A stretch of DNA of 64,000 nt. It comes from Actinomadura sp. NBRC 104425 (GTDB lineage: Bacteria; Actinomycetota; Actinomycetes; Streptosporangiales; Streptosporangiaceae). Below, piece after piece: positions 1 to 9,947 of the stretch (positions within the stretch are counted from its first letter, which is position 1; each line of letters opens with the position of its first letter). The position numbers were made by a program, and so were the translations under genes. The stretch is taken from positions 62,001-126,000 of the forward strand of contig NZ_BSTN01000001.1 in the NCBI RefSeq assembly GCF_030269545.1, read 5' to 3'. Under the pieces are notes generated by a model. That model saw nothing but the letters and a program-made list of their open reading frames with translations. It made no database searches and was not told where the DNA came from.

Positions 1-59
1 CTCGGACCGGGATGGGTATGTCATTGACCTGTTGGCGGGGCGGCCAGGAGGGAACGGCT

Positions 60-1709
60 GTGGTGCTCGACCGGGTGCGGACGGCGGCGGGTGTGGCGGC
101 GCGGGCCGCGCGTGCGGTGCGGGACGCGGACGTGCTGCATCCGGTCCGGCCGGACCGGGCGGTGCGGCTGGTGTTCGCGGGTGCGCGGTTCGGTCCGACG
201 CCCGCGACCGTGGGGGCGATGGCGGCGCTGCGGTTCCCCGCTCGGACGGCACTGCACGACGAACACGGCACCCTGACGTACGCGGAGCTGGAACGGCAGG
301 CGGCCGCAGTGGCCACCGCCCTGCACCGGCGCCTGTTCAACGCCACCGCTGCTCCCGGCCGGCCGGGCGATGCGGCCGCAGAGAAGGCCCGCATAGGGGT
401 GCTGTGCCGCAACCATCGCGGGTTCGTCATCTCGCTGCTGGCGGCGTCGCGGCTGGGCAACGACGTGGTCCTGCTCAACACCGACTTCTCCGCGGCGCAG
501 CTCGGGGAGGTGGCCGAGCGCGAAGGCGTCCGGCTGCTGCTGCACGACCAGGAGTTCGACGACGTGGTCGAGCAGTCCTCCTTCGACGGCGAGCGCGTCC
601 ATGCGTGGACGGACCAGCCGGGCGGCCCTTCCCTCCCCGCGTTGGAGGAGCTGGCGGAGACGGAGGCCGTCGCGTTCAAGCCGTTCCGGCACAGCCGCGT
701 GGTCATCCTGACGTCCGGCACCACCGGCACCCCCAAGGGAGCCCGCCACGACGTCTCGCTCGCGGCCGTGGTCCCGGCGGCGTTGAGCCACCTGATGCGG
801 GTCCCGGTGCGTTCGGGGGCGCCGATCCTGGTCGCGCCTCCGCTGTTCCACGTCCTCGGCATGGCGTACATGCTGGTCGCCCTGGGCATGGGCATGCCGC
901 TGGTGCTGCTGCGCCGCTTCGATGCGGGCAAGGTGCTGGACGCCGTCGACGCCTACCGGGTGGAGGCGCTCATCGCGGTCCCGGTCATGCTGCAGCGGAT
1001 CCTGGACGCCTCACGCGGACGGCCGCTGCCGGACTCGCTGCGGGTGGTGGTGTCCGGCGGGTCGGCGCTGCACCCGCACCTGTCGGAGGCGTTCATGGAC
1101 GTCTTCGGGGACGTCCTGCACAACGTGTACGGGGCCACCGAGACCGGGTGGGCGACCATCGCGACCCCGCGGGATCTGCGCGAGGCACCGGGCACGGTGG
1201 GCAGGCCGACCTTCCGCCTCACCGTCAAGATCCTGGACGAGGACGGGCGGGAGCTGCCTCCCGGGGAGATCGGGGAGATCTACACCGGGGGCGGGCTGCG
1301 GTTCGCCGGATACACCGGGGGCGGCGGCAAACGCGTCCATCGGAACCTGGCGGGCAGCGGCGACCTGGGCCACTTCGACCCGGCGGGACGGCTGTTCGTC
1401 GACGGACGCGCCGACGACATGATCGTCTCGGGGGGCGAGAACGTCTTCCCCGGGGAGGTGGAGGACCTGCTCGGCCGCCACCCCGACGTGGCCGAGGCCG
1501 CGGTCGTCGGGGTGGAGGACGCCGACTTCGGGCAGCGGCTGGCCGCGTACGTGGTCCGCGAGCCGGGCGCGTCGATCGACGAAGAGGACGTCAAGCGGTA
1601 CGTCAAGGAGAACCTGGCGCGTTACAAGGTCCCGCGTGAGGTGTACTTCGTGGACGAGCTGCCGCGCACCAGCAGCGGAAAGGTGCGGGCCCGCGCCCTC
1701 CCGGACTGA
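60..1709 (+). CDS. Acyl-CoA synthetase (AMP-binding, ANL superfamily)
   Basis: Adenylate-forming ligase that activates a carboxylic acid with ATP and passes it to CoA, probably a fatty acid. Seen: the ATP/AMP loop TSGTTGTPKG, the VYGATETGWA adenine-binding motif, the SGDLG motif, the hinge region followed by SGGENVFPGEVEDLL, and the C-terminal catalytic lysine in LPRTSSGKVRAR. I chose GTG at 60 because AGGAGGGA lies 6 nt upstream (46-53); an ATG at 12 in frame would add 16 residues. About 549 aa, normal for the family. Substrate cannot be read from sequence. It stands alone, convergent with the next gene. Confidence 0.9.
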   Translation: MVLDRVRTAAGVAARAARAVRDADVLHPVRPDRAVRLVFAGARFGPTPATVGAMAALRFPARTALHDEHGTLTYAELERQAAAVATALHRRLFNATAAPGRPGDAAAEKARIGVLCRNHRGFVISLLAASRLGNDVVLLNTDFSAAQLGEVAEREGVRLLLHDQEFDDVVEQSSFDGERVHAWTDQPGGPSLPALEELAETEAVAFKPFRHSRVVILTSGTTGTPKGARHDVSLAAVVPAALSHLMRVPVRSGAPILVAPPLFHVLGMAYMLVALGMGMPLVLLRRFDAGKVLDAVDAYRVEALIAVPVMLQRILDASRGRPLPDSLRVVVSGGSALHPHLSEAFMDVFGDVLHNVYGATETGWATIATPRDLREAPGTVGRPTFRLTVKILDEDGRELPPGEIGEIYTGGGLRFAGYTGGGGKRVHRNLAGSGDLGHFDPAGRLFVDGRADDMIVSGGENVFPGEVEDLLGRHPDVAEAAVVGVEDADFGQRLAAYVVREPGASIDEEDVKRYVKENLARYKVPREVYFVDELPRTSSGKVRARALPD

Positions 1710-1720
1710 CCGGCGCCCGG

Positions 1721-2089
1721 TCAGGCGGTCGCTGCGCGGGACTTGGCCGCCATGCAGATGCGGGCCAGGTCGTTGAGGGCGTCGGCGCGGCGTTCGTCCA
1801 GGGTGCGGCCGTCGCCGGCGTGGGTCTCGGCCAGGGTGTCGATGACCAGGGAGAAGACCGGCCATTCGGCGGGGCCGATGGCGCCTTCGAAGTCGACGTC
1901 GCCGTCGGCGAGTTCGTCCAGGTCGATATGGCGCGCGAACGTCGCCAGGGCGGCCTCGGCGGCGGCCAGGCCGATGCGCATGGCCAGCGCGGCGGGCTCG
2001 CGCTCGGGCCGCCGCTGCGGGCGCCGCTGCTGTGAGTGCTGCTCCGGACGCCGCACGGGGGAAGAGGCCAGAGCACCGCTAGAACTCAT
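1721..2089 (-). CDS. Small conserved hypothetical protein
   Basis: About 122 aa with a basic, Gln/Arg-rich N-terminus followed by an acidic, probably helical domain (MRIGLAAAEAALATFARHIDL, then DELADGDVDFEGAIGPAEW). I do not recognise the family. The start is uncertain: ATG at 2089, ATG at 2101 and GTG at 2110 are all in frame and none has a clear ribosome site. A TATGTT hexamer at 2096-2101 (minus strand) ends 6-7 nt before the ATG at 2089, which would suit a leaderless transcript. Convergent with the acyl-CoA synthetase, 11 nt apart. Confidence 0.6.
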   Translation of the reverse strand: MSSSGALASSPVRRPEQHSQQRRPQRRPEREPAALAMRIGLAAAEAALATFARHIDLDELADGDVDFEGAIGPAEWPVFSLVIDTLAETHAGDGRTLDERRADALNDLARICMAAKSRAATA

Positions 2090-2162
2090 GTTCGACAACA
2101 TAGAGCACACGCGTCACACAAGTCGAACGTTTGCTCGAAGTCATCACAGCACCGCCCCGTAG

Positions 2163-2198
2163 CCGGGCACCCCGCCCGGCAACGGGCGGGGTGCCCGG
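2163..2198 (-). terminator. Perfect 16-bp hairpin after the methyltransferase gene
   Basis: CCGGGCACCCCGCCCG at 2163-2178 pairs exactly with 2183-2198 around a 4-nt loop. It begins directly after the methyltransferase stop codon (2199-2201). There is no U-tract, as is common in GC-rich actinomycete terminators. Confidence 0.75.
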
Positions 2199-3020
2199 TC
2201 ACCGCGCGCAGGCGTGGACGAGCAGGTTGGTGTGGGTGAAGCACAGCTCCCCGTCGACCAGGGAGGGCCGCATGCCGGTGGCGGGGCCGCCGGACAGCTC
2301 GGCCTCCAGCTCCTTGCGGATGCGTGCGGCGTCGTCGTCCGGGGTGCGGGCCTGCTCCAGCCAGGGCGCGAGCGGCCGGACGTGGTCGAAGGTCTCGGTG
2401 CGCTTGACCTCGGCGCCCGCCGCCTCGATGAGCTCGGTGACGCGCGCCCGGGTGAGCAGGGTGCCATGGGAGGGGTCGCGCAGCCGTTCGATGCGGTCCG
2501 GGTCGGCGGCGACGCCCTCCGGGCGGATGATGTCCTGGATGAACAGCGCCCCGCCCGGGCGGCTGACCCGGGCCATCTCGCGCAGCACGGCCTCGGGGTC
2601 GGCGACCTGGTGCAGGGCGAAGCGGCAGACCACGAGGGTGAACGAGCGGGACAGATAGGGCAGGTCCGCGGCGTCGCCGCGGGTGAAGGTCACGTTGGTG
2701 ACGCCGTCGCGGTCGGCCTCGCGCTTGCCCTGTTCGAGCATCGCGGGGGTGAGGTCCAGGGCCGTCGCATGGCGGACCCGGTGGGCGAGCGCACGCGACA
2801 CCAGGCCGGTGCCTGCGGCGACCTCCAGCACCACGTCCTCCCGGTCCAGTTCGGGCTCCATGTACTCGACCAGCCGCGCCAGGTGGCGCGTGTACGCCGT
2901 GTTGAGCCGCGGGTCGCCGAAGGTCTCCGCCTGCTTGGAGAACTCCCGTACCACCGTCTCGTCGTGCCGCTCCGCCAAGCCCCTGCCTCCGCTCGTCGCC
3001 AATCCGTACTCAACCGTCAC
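2199..3020 (-). CDS. SAM-dependent class I methyltransferase (UbiE/Methyltransf_11 type)
   Basis: Rossmann-fold methyltransferase of about 273 aa. Seen: motif I VLEVAAGTGLVSRAL, post-I acid ATALDLTPAML, RGDAADLPYLSRSF, and motif III-like MARVSRPGGALFIQD. The chemistry (C- or O-methylation) and substrate are not evident. I placed the start at GTG 3020 (VTVEYGL); the ribosome site is weak and a shorter version starting near LAERHDE is possible. The frame stays open far upstream through the neighbouring helicase gene, but that extension is Arg/Gly/Ala noise and not coding. It lies about 180 nt downstream of adnB on the same strand. Confidence 0.8.
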   Translation of the reverse strand: MTVEYGLATSGGRGLAERHDETVVREFSKQAETFGDPRLNTAYTRHLARLVEYMEPELDREDVVLEVAAGTGLVSRALAHRVRHATALDLTPAMLEQGKREADRDGVTNVTFTRGDAADLPYLSRSFTLVVCRFALHQVADPEAVLREMARVSRPGGALFIQDIIRPEGVAADPDRIERLRDPSHGTLLTRARVTELIEAAGAEVKRTETFDHVRPLAPWLEQARTPDDDAARIRKELEAELSGGPATGMRPSLVDGELCFTHTNLLVHACAR

Positions 3021-3202
3021 CGGGCCGCCGCGCAGCCGCCGCCCGGCGACCGCCCGGCCCCGCGGCATGCCGCGCCGGGGCCGCGGCCACGGTGAGTGCA
3101 TACCTACATACCCGTCGGGCACGTCATACCCGTCCTGGACGTCGTTGCCCGGATCATCCCTGAAATGACGCACCGTGACCAGAGGCGGATCACAGGGGTT
3201 TC

Positions 3203-6200
3203 TCACAGGGGCCTGGCGGCGACGGGGATCTTCTCCAGCAGGGCGGCCAGTCCGGCGGCGTCGAGCAGGTCGGCCGGGCGGACGGTCAGGTTCTCGGTGA
3301 CGTAGTGGAAGGCGGCGCTGACCTTCTCGACGGGGACGCCCGCCAGCTCGGCCCAGGCCAGGCGGTAGGCGGCCAGCTGCACGGCGGCGGCGTCGGCGTC
3401 CGCGCCCGTCGGCGGTCGGCCGGTCTTCCAGTCGACGATCTCGTAGCCGCCGTCGTCGGTGCGGAACACCGCGTCCATGCGGCCCCGCACCAGCCGGTCG
3501 GCGATCACGGTCTCGAACGGGACCTCGATGTCCACGGGCCGGCGGGCGGCCCACGGCGACTGCTCGAACCGCTCCCGCAGCCGGTCGAGGAAGGCGTCGT
3601 CGGCCGCGCCCTCGTCGGCGGCGCCGGGCAGCTCGTCGGGGTCGATGAGGCGCTGCTGGCCCCACCGGCTCTCCAGCCAGGCGTGGAAGGCGGTGCCGCG
3701 GCGCGCGTAGGGGGCGGGCGGGCGCGGCATGGGGCGGCGGATCTGCCGGGCCAGGGCCTCGGGGTCGCGGGCCAGGGACACCAGCGCCGACACCGACAGG
3801 TGCGCGGGCAGCTCGACCTGCAGGCCGTCGCCGCCGCGGCCGCGGTCGCGTTCGGCCAGCAGCAGCTCCACGTCGCGCGCCCAGGCGGTCATGCGGGCCC
3901 GGTCGGCCGGGGTGAGCCCCTCGTCGCCGGCCCAGTGCAGGTTGCGGCCGGTCATGGCGTCCTCGACCATGCGGGCGCCCGCGACGATCGCGTCGTAGCG
4001 TTCCCGCGCCGAGGCGTCGCCCCGGGCGGCCCGCTCGGCGGGCGACAGCGGCCAGGGCGCCTCCTCGCCGCGTTCCAGCAGCGGGTTGGCCGCGTCCTCG
4101 GGCGGCGGCGGGGCCCAGACGGCGACCGTGCCGGCGCCGGCCATGCACACCTCGCGGATCTCCTCCAGGAACGGGGACGGGCCGAGGGGCCGGCCGGACG
4201 CCCCCCACCAGTAGCCGGTGGCGATCAGCAGGTGGGACGCGCGGGTGACCGCGACGTAGGCGAGCCGCCGCTCCTCGCGCAGGTCGCGTTCGGCGCACGC
4301 GCGGTCGAAGTCGGCCAGGTCGTCCTTCTCCAGGCCGCGCAGGTCGGGCAGGTCGGCGCGGTCGCCGCGCAGCATGAACGGCAGGACGCGGGGGTTGGCG
4401 GTCCAGCGGGTGGAGTTCTGCGGCGGGGACGGGAAGACCGACCCCTTGGCGGGGCCGCCGTCCTTGCGCGGCGTGTAGGACAGGCCGGGCACGATCACCA
4501 CCGGCCATTCCAGGCCCTTGGAGGCGTGCACGGTGAGCAGCTTGACGCTGTCGCTCTCGCCGACCCGGCCCGCCTCCAGGCCGAACTCCTCGGACTCGGC
4601 GGCCTGCAGGTAGGCCAGGAACGCGCCGAGCGTGGGGTCCTCGGCGTCGCCGGCGAAGTCGGCGGCGGCGTCGATGAACGCGTCCAGGTCGGCGCGGGCG
4701 GTGACCGGGTCGAGGCCGGCGCGGGCGGCGACCTCGATGTCGAGCCCGAGGACGCGTTCGACCTCGGTGACCAGGTCGGGCAGCGGCAGGCCGACCTGGC
4801 GGCGCAGGGCCCGCAGCTCGTCGCGCAGGCGCCGCAGCCGGGCGTACCCCTCCGGCGAGTACCGCTCGGGCGGCCCCAGGTCGTCCAGGGCGTCGACGAG
4901 GCCGCCGGTCTCCTGGTTCAGTTCGCTGACCAGCTGCCGCAGCGGGTCGTCCGGCGGCTCCGGCGCGGCGGCCTCGGCCCCGGCGCCGGCCTCGGCCCCG
5001 GCGCCGGCTTCGGCATCGGGGGCGGTTTGCGCGGCGGGCGGGGTGACGTCGCGGGCGGCTTCCTGCGCCAGCTCCCGGGCCCGGCGTCCGAGCGCGACCA
5101 GGTCGCGCGGGCCGAGCCGCCAGCGCGGCCCGGTCAGCAGCCGCGCCAGGGACGCCCCGGCGGTCGGGTCGTGCATGACCCGCAGCGTCGCCACCACGTC
5201 CTGCACCTCGGGGACGGTCAGCAGGCCCCCCAGCCCCACGACCTCGACCGGGATGCCCCGGTTCTCCAGCGCTTTGCGGATCAGCGGGAACTGGGAGCGT
5301 TTGCGGGCCAGCACCGCGATGTCGGAGTACGTCAGGGGCTCGGCGCCGTCCCAGGCCCCGCCGTCGGGCGCGACGGCCGGGTCGCCGGCCAGCAGCCGGG
5401 CCACGCGCGCGGCGATCCGCTCGGCCTCCTCCTCCACGGTCTCGAACAGCGCGCACTCGACGCGGCCGCGTTTCTCCCGCCCCGCCCCGGGCACCAGGCG
5501 CGGCACCGCCGAGGTGTCGGCGCGCAGCTCGTCCTGGACCCGCGCCGCCGCCTCGAGGATGCGTTCGCCGTTGCGGAAGCTGCGGCTGAGCTGCACGACC
5601 GGCGCGGGCACCGCCCGCTCGCCTTCCCGCTGCGCGGGCCGCAGCGGGAAGTCGTGGGCGAAGCGCAGCAGGTTGCCGGCGGACGCGCCCCGCCACCCGT
5701 AGATCGACTGGCAGGGGTCGCCCACGGACGTGACGGGGTGGCCGCCGCCGAACAGCGAACGCAGCAGCACCAGCTGGGCGTGGCTGGTGTCCTGGTACTC
5801 GTCCAGCAGCACGACCGAAAAGCGCGACCGTTCGATCATCCCGACCTCGGGATGCCGGTGGGCGATGCGGGCGGCCAGCGCCATCTGGTCGCCGTGGTCG
5901 ATGACCTCGCGGTCGGCCTTGGCCCGCGCGTACGCCTCCACCAGCGGCATGAGCTGCTCGCGGACGGCCTGCTTGGCGAGGATGTCGCGCTGGGCCTTCA
6001 GCGGTTTGCGCACCGCGGCGAACCGCTCCTCGAGCCAGGCGCCGACCTTGCGGACGTCGCCTGGGCCGCGCAGGTGCTCGGCCAGGTCGCCGGACAGCTC
6101 CATGACGGCCCGGGTGACGGTGTCCGGCGACCATTCGATCTTGTCCATGGGGCCGTCGTAGGCGTCGACGACGCGCGAGCAGATCTGCCAGGCGACCGCG

Positions 6201-6619
6201 GGCGAGATCAGCCGCATGGTGGGCTCCAGCGCCTCGCGCAGCGCGTGGTCGCCGAACAGGCGGGCGGCGTAGGCGTGGTAGGTGGACACCATCGGCTCGC
6301 CGTCGAACACCGACTCGCCGCCGAGGCGGTCCAGCTCGTCGGCGGGCAGCGCCTCGCGCAGCCGGTCGAGCCGCTTGCGGACGCGGGCGCCCAGCTCGGC
6401 GGCGGCCTTGCGGGTGAACGTCAGCCCGAGCACCCGTTCGGGGCGGACGAACCCGTTGGCGACCAGCCACACCACCCGGGCCGCCATCGTCTCGCTCTTG
6501 CCCGACCCGGCCCCGGCGATCACCGCCATCGGCGCCAGCGGCGCCTCGATCACCCGGGCCTGCTCGTCGGTCGGCTCCGGGATCCCCAGCAGCCGGGCGA
6601 GCTCCCCCGGTGTGATCAA
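3203..6619 (-). CDS. adnB: AdnB-like subunit of the AdnAB helicase-nuclease (UvrD/Rep motor + PD-(D/E)XK nuclease)
   Basis: Second subunit of the actinobacterial double-strand-break end-resection motor-nuclease. 1138 aa: Q-motif TDEQ (17-20), Walker A GAGSGKS (36-42), Walker B/II LLDEYQDTSHAQ, motif III VGDPCQSIYGWRGA, the SKGLEWPVVIVPG motif, YVAVTRA, and a C-terminal RecB-like nuclease with GRMDAVFR and EIVDWKTGRPP. No clustered cysteines, as expected for AdnB in contrast to AdnA. Start is TTG at 6617-6619 with GGGGAGGA 5 nt upstream. It sits 34 nt after adnA, so the two are probably one transcript. The acidic/Ala linker EAGAGAEAGAGAEAA lies mid-protein. Confidence 0.93.
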   Translation of the reverse strand: MITPGELARLLGIPEPTDEQARVIEAPLAPMAVIAGAGSGKSETMAARVVWLVANGFVRPERVLGLTFTRKAAAELGARVRKRLDRLREALPADELDRLGGESVFDGEPMVSTYHAYAARLFGDHALREALEPTMRLISPAVAWQICSRVVDAYDGPMDKIEWSPDTVTRAVMELSGDLAEHLRGPGDVRKVGAWLEERFAAVRKPLKAQRDILAKQAVREQLMPLVEAYARAKADREVIDHGDQMALAARIAHRHPEVGMIERSRFSVVLLDEYQDTSHAQLVLLRSLFGGGHPVTSVGDPCQSIYGWRGASAGNLLRFAHDFPLRPAQREGERAVPAPVVQLSRSFRNGERILEAAARVQDELRADTSAVPRLVPGAGREKRGRVECALFETVEEEAERIAARVARLLAGDPAVAPDGGAWDGAEPLTYSDIAVLARKRSQFPLIRKALENRGIPVEVVGLGGLLTVPEVQDVVATLRVMHDPTAGASLARLLTGPRWRLGPRDLVALGRRARELAQEAARDVTPPAAQTAPDAEAGAGAEAGAGAEAAAPEPPDDPLRQLVSELNQETGGLVDALDDLGPPERYSPEGYARLRRLRDELRALRRQVGLPLPDLVTEVERVLGLDIEVAARAGLDPVTARADLDAFIDAAADFAGDAEDPTLGAFLAYLQAAESEEFGLEAGRVGESDSVKLLTVHASKGLEWPVVIVPGLSYTPRKDGGPAKGSVFPSPPQNSTRWTANPRVLPFMLRGDRADLPDLRGLEKDDLADFDRACAERDLREERRLAYVAVTRASHLLIATGYWWGASGRPLGPSPFLEEIREVCMAGAGTVAVWAPPPPEDAANPLLERGEEAPWPLSPAERAARGDASARERYDAIVAGARMVEDAMTGRNLHWAGDEGLTPADRARMTAWARDVELLLAERDRGRGGDGLQVELPAHLSVSALVSLARDPEALARQIRRPMPRPPAPYARRGTAFHAWLESRWGQQRLIDPDELPGAADEGAADDAFLDRLRERFEQSPWAARRPVDIEVPFETVIADRLVRGRMDAVFRTDDGGYEIVDWKTGRPPTGADADAAAVQLAAYRLAWAELAGVPVEKVSAAFHYVTENLTVRPADLLDAAGLAALLEKIPVAARPL

Positions 6620-6653
6620 GAAGTCCTCCCCTCGCCGGGCGTGCGACCGGTGC

Positions 6654-9600
6654 TCATGGGCCCACCTGCCCGCCCTCCTCGTGCACCGGGCAGCAGGACC
6701 GTACCGGGCAGGTCCGACACTTGTCGTTGGCGCGGGCCCGGAACACGTCGCTGGCCATCCCGGCGGCGACCAGGTCGACGAGCTTCTTCGGCCAGTCGGG
6801 CTCGGGGTCCTCGGTGGGCGGCGGTTGCGTCTGCTCGCGGGCGCGGGCGGCGAAGGCGGCCTTGCCGACCTGGACGAGCTTGGCGCCGCCCGGTTCCACC
6901 AGGCCGTGCCGCTCGAACGCGCCGAGCATCACCGCGTACTGGTAGACGCCCAGCTGCGGGTGGCGGGCCAGCTCGTCCTTGGGGACGGCGGTGGAGGAGG
7001 TCTTGATGTCGATGATCACGGCGCGGCCCTCGGCGTCGCGTTCGGCCCGGTCGATCCGCCCCTTGATCACCACCCGGCCGAGGTCCACCTTGAACGACTC
7101 CTCCAGCGCGACGACCTCGTTGGGGTTGTCGCGGTGCCAGGCCAGGAACCGGTCCACCATCGCGGCGGCCTGCTCGCGCTGCTTGTCGGAGTACCACGCG
7201 CTGCGGAAGTCCAGCTCGTTCCAGATCTCGTCGAGCCGCTTGGCCACGTCGACCTCGGTGACGCCGTCGTCGGCCCCGGCCATCTCGGCGACCGCGTGGA
7301 TGACCTTGCCCATGGTGCTGAACTCGCCGGGGCCGCCCTCCTGGGCGCCCACCGCCGAGGCCAGCAGCCAGCGCAGGCCGCAGGTGGTGAACGTCTCCAC
7401 CTGCGACGGCGAGACGGTGATCTGCTCCTCGTCGCCGAACGCGGGCCCGGGGTCGGACAGCGCGGTGATGGCGTACCACTGGTCGGGGCGGGCGCCGCGC
7501 ACCCCGGCGCGGGCCAGGCGGGCCAGATGCGCGGCCGCGGCGCGGCGCAGCGGCCCGGGGCGGGCCGGGTCGGCCACGACCGAGCGCAGGTCGGCGACCA
7601 GCGCGGGCAGCGACAGCCAGCGGGTCTTCTCGTCGAGCTGGGCCTGCTCGGCGGCGCCCGGCAGCAGCTCGCCCAGGAACCGGGACGGGCGCTCCTCGGT
7701 GTCGTCACCGCCGACCGCCGTGACGACCAGCCGCCGCCGCGCCCGGGTGACGGCGACGTAGAACAGGCGGCGCTCCTCGTCCAGCATCTTGGCGGCCATG
7801 GACGCGCCGGCGGCCAGTTCGCCGGGCAGGTCGCCGCCCGCCGCATGCTCGACCAGCTCCTCGACGCCCAGCAGGGAGCCGCGCAGCCGCACGTCCGGCC
7901 ACAGGCCCTCCTGCACCCCGGCGACGACGACCACGTCCCACTCCAGGCCCTTGGAGCGGTGCGCGGTCAGCACCCGCACCGCCTCGCCGTGCGGGGCCTG
8001 CTCGGCGAGCGTGTCGCCGGCGATCTCCTGGGCGGCGACGGAGTCGACGAACAGCTCGGGTCCGCCCTGCGGCATGCGGTCGACGAACCGGGCGGCGTGG
8101 TCGAACAGCGCGACGACGGCGTCCAGGTCGCGGTCGGCGGACGCGCCCCGGGTGCCGCCCTTGGCGCTCTGCTCCAGCAGCTCGTCGGCCAGGCCGCTCT
8201 CCCGCCACACGGCCCACAGCACGTCCTCGGCGGTGCCTCCCTTGCGGGCGCTGTCGCGGGCCACCTCGATCAGGTGCGCGACGCGTTCGGCGGGGGCGCG
8301 CACCTTCTCGTGGACGGGGATCAGCTCGTGCGGGTCGTTCACGGCGGCGACCAGCAGCTCGCTCAGCGGACGCTGCCCGCCCGACAGGTCCTCAAGGTCG
8401 CGCAGCGCGCGCTTGAGGCGGCGCATGGCCAGGGCGTCGGCGCGCCCCAGAGGGCCGGTGAGCAGCTCCTCGACGACCAGTTCGTCCAGGAACCCGCGTT
8501 TGAGGGCGGCGCGCAGCAGCAGCAGGATCGGCCGGACGGCGGGTTCGGCGATCAGCGGCACCTCGTCGCCGGCGACGACGACCGGGACCCCGGACTGCGC
8601 GAGGGCGCGGCGCAGCACCGGCACCTGGCGGGTGGCGCTGCGCACCAGCACCGCCATCCGCGACCACGGCACCCCGTCCAGCAGGTGGGCGCGGCGCAGC
8701 TCGTCGGCGACCAGCGCGGACTCCTGGCTCTGGCTGTCGGCGATGACCACGCGCACCTCGTCGGCCGGGCCGTCGTCGCCGTCGGCGGCGCGCACGGGAC
8801 GCAGGTCGCGGTGCTCGGCGGCCAGCGGGCCGGCGGGCAGCCGGTGCGCGATGCGGCGGGACGCGGCCAGCACCTGCGGGCCCATGCGGCGGCAGTCGCG
8901 CAGCGCCACGACCGGGGCCGGCTCGCCGGTGAGCGTGGGGAACCGGGTGGGGAAGTGCAGGATGTTGCGGACGTCGGCGCCGCGGAACCCGTAGATCGAC
9001 TGGTCGGGGTCGCCGACGACGACCAGGTCGCGGCCGTCCCCCGCCAGCTGCCGGAGCAGGTGCTCCTGGGCGGGGTCGGTGTCCTGGTACTCGTCGACGA
9101 ACACCACGTCGTAGCAGCCGCGTTCGCGCAGGCGCACGTCCTCGTCCGCCAGCAGCCCCGCCGCGGCCCAGATCAGCTCGGCGTAGTCGTAGGTGGGCAC
9201 GGGGTCGACGGCGAACCGGTCGGCGTAGCGCTCCATGAACCGGCCGATGGCCGTCCAGTCGTCGCGGCCCCGCGTGCGGCCCAGCGCGACCAGCTCCTCG
9301 GGGCCGTAGCCGCGTTCGACGGCGCGCAGGCAGAAATCGCGCAGCTCCTCGGCGAATCCGCGGGTGGCCAGGGCCGGGCGCAGCCGCTCCGGCCAGTCGC
9401 GCGCGCCGTCCTGCAGCTCGCCCTGCAGCAGCCTGCGCACCTCCAGCAGCTGCTCGGGCCCCGACAGCAGGCGCGGCGGGGGCTCCTCGTTCAGCACGGC
9501 CTCGCGGCGCAGCAGCGCGTAGGCGTAGCTGTGGAAGGTCAGCGCCAGCGGTGTGCGCGTGGTGCGGTGCAGCCGTCCGGTGATGCGTTCGCGCAGCTCT

Positions 9601-9839
9601 TCGGCGGCCTTGCGGCTGAAGGTGAGCACCAGCACCCGCTCGGGGTCGGTGCCGCGGTTCTCGATGCGGTCGACGACCGCCTCCACGATGGTGGTCGTCT
9701 TGCCGGTGCCCGGACCGGCCAGCACCAGCAGCGGCCCGCCGGCGTGCTCGACGACCCGCCGCTGCCGTTCGTCGAGCACGGGTGGGACGGCGCGCGCGGG
9801 ACCGGCGCGCCGTACGAGGCGGTAGGACGCTGACGGCAC
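6654..9839 (-). CDS. adnA: AdnA-like subunit of the AdnAB helicase-nuclease, with Fe-S nuclease domain
   Basis: First gene of the AdnAB pair, 1061 aa. Seen: Walker A GPGTGKT (42-48), VDEYQDTDPAQEHLLR, VGDPDQSIYGFRGADV, SKGLEWDVVVVAGVQEG, FYVAVTRARR, then the nuclease domain with KGRIDRAERD and VIIDIKTSS. Cysteines for an iron-sulfur cluster flank the nuclease: one in TTCGLRW and a cluster CRTCPVRSCC near the end. Start is GTG at 9839, without a strong ribosome site. Known role of the family: AdnAB resects double-strand breaks in mycobacteria in place of RecBCD/AddAB. Order adnA-adnB matches that layout. Confidence 0.93.
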   Translation of the reverse strand: MPSASYRLVRRAGPARAVPPVLDERQRRVVEHAGGPLLVLAGPGTGKTTTIVEAVVDRIENRGTDPERVLVLTFSRKAAEELRERITGRLHRTTRTPLALTFHSYAYALLRREAVLNEEPPPRLLSGPEQLLEVRRLLQGELQDGARDWPERLRPALATRGFAEELRDFCLRAVERGYGPEELVALGRTRGRDDWTAIGRFMERYADRFAVDPVPTYDYAELIWAAAGLLADEDVRLRERGCYDVVFVDEYQDTDPAQEHLLRQLAGDGRDLVVVGDPDQSIYGFRGADVRNILHFPTRFPTLTGEPAPVVALRDCRRMGPQVLAASRRIAHRLPAGPLAAEHRDLRPVRAADGDDGPADEVRVVIADSQSQESALVADELRRAHLLDGVPWSRMAVLVRSATRQVPVLRRALAQSGVPVVVAGDEVPLIAEPAVRPILLLLRAALKRGFLDELVVEELLTGPLGRADALAMRRLKRALRDLEDLSGGQRPLSELLVAAVNDPHELIPVHEKVRAPAERVAHLIEVARDSARKGGTAEDVLWAVWRESGLADELLEQSAKGGTRGASADRDLDAVVALFDHAARFVDRMPQGGPELFVDSVAAQEIAGDTLAEQAPHGEAVRVLTAHRSKGLEWDVVVVAGVQEGLWPDVRLRGSLLGVEELVEHAAGGDLPGELAAGASMAAKMLDEERRLFYVAVTRARRRLVVTAVGGDDTEERPSRFLGELLPGAAEQAQLDEKTRWLSLPALVADLRSVVADPARPGPLRRAAAAHLARLARAGVRGARPDQWYAITALSDPGPAFGDEEQITVSPSQVETFTTCGLRWLLASAVGAQEGGPGEFSTMGKVIHAVAEMAGADDGVTEVDVAKRLDEIWNELDFRSAWYSDKQREQAAAMVDRFLAWHRDNPNEVVALEESFKVDLGRVVIKGRIDRAERDAEGRAVIIDIKTSSTAVPKDELARHPQLGVYQYAVMLGAFERHGLVEPGGAKLVQVGKAAFAARAREQTQPPPTEDPEPDWPKKLVDLVAAGMASDVFRARANDKCRTCPVRSCCPVHEEGGQVGP

Positions 9840-9947
9840 AACAGACGATTTCAGCAGATCATCGGGACAGTTCTGACCAGAACCGCCGGGTGGCGCGCGT
9901 GTGCCGGGTGGGAAACAAGTGTGAAGCGGAGGCCTGCCGCCCGCCGG

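Noticed and set aside
3021..6470. A single 1423-residue reading frame that joins the methyltransferase to the region of adnB
   Set aside because: The extension beyond the methyltransferase is Arg/Gly/Ala-rich antisense-type noise in the wrong frame of adnB. The real adnB frame has all helicase and nuclease motifs.
3305..9833. Very long plus-strand frames opposite adnA and adnB
   Set aside because: They mirror codon bias of the true minus-strand genes and show no protein motifs.
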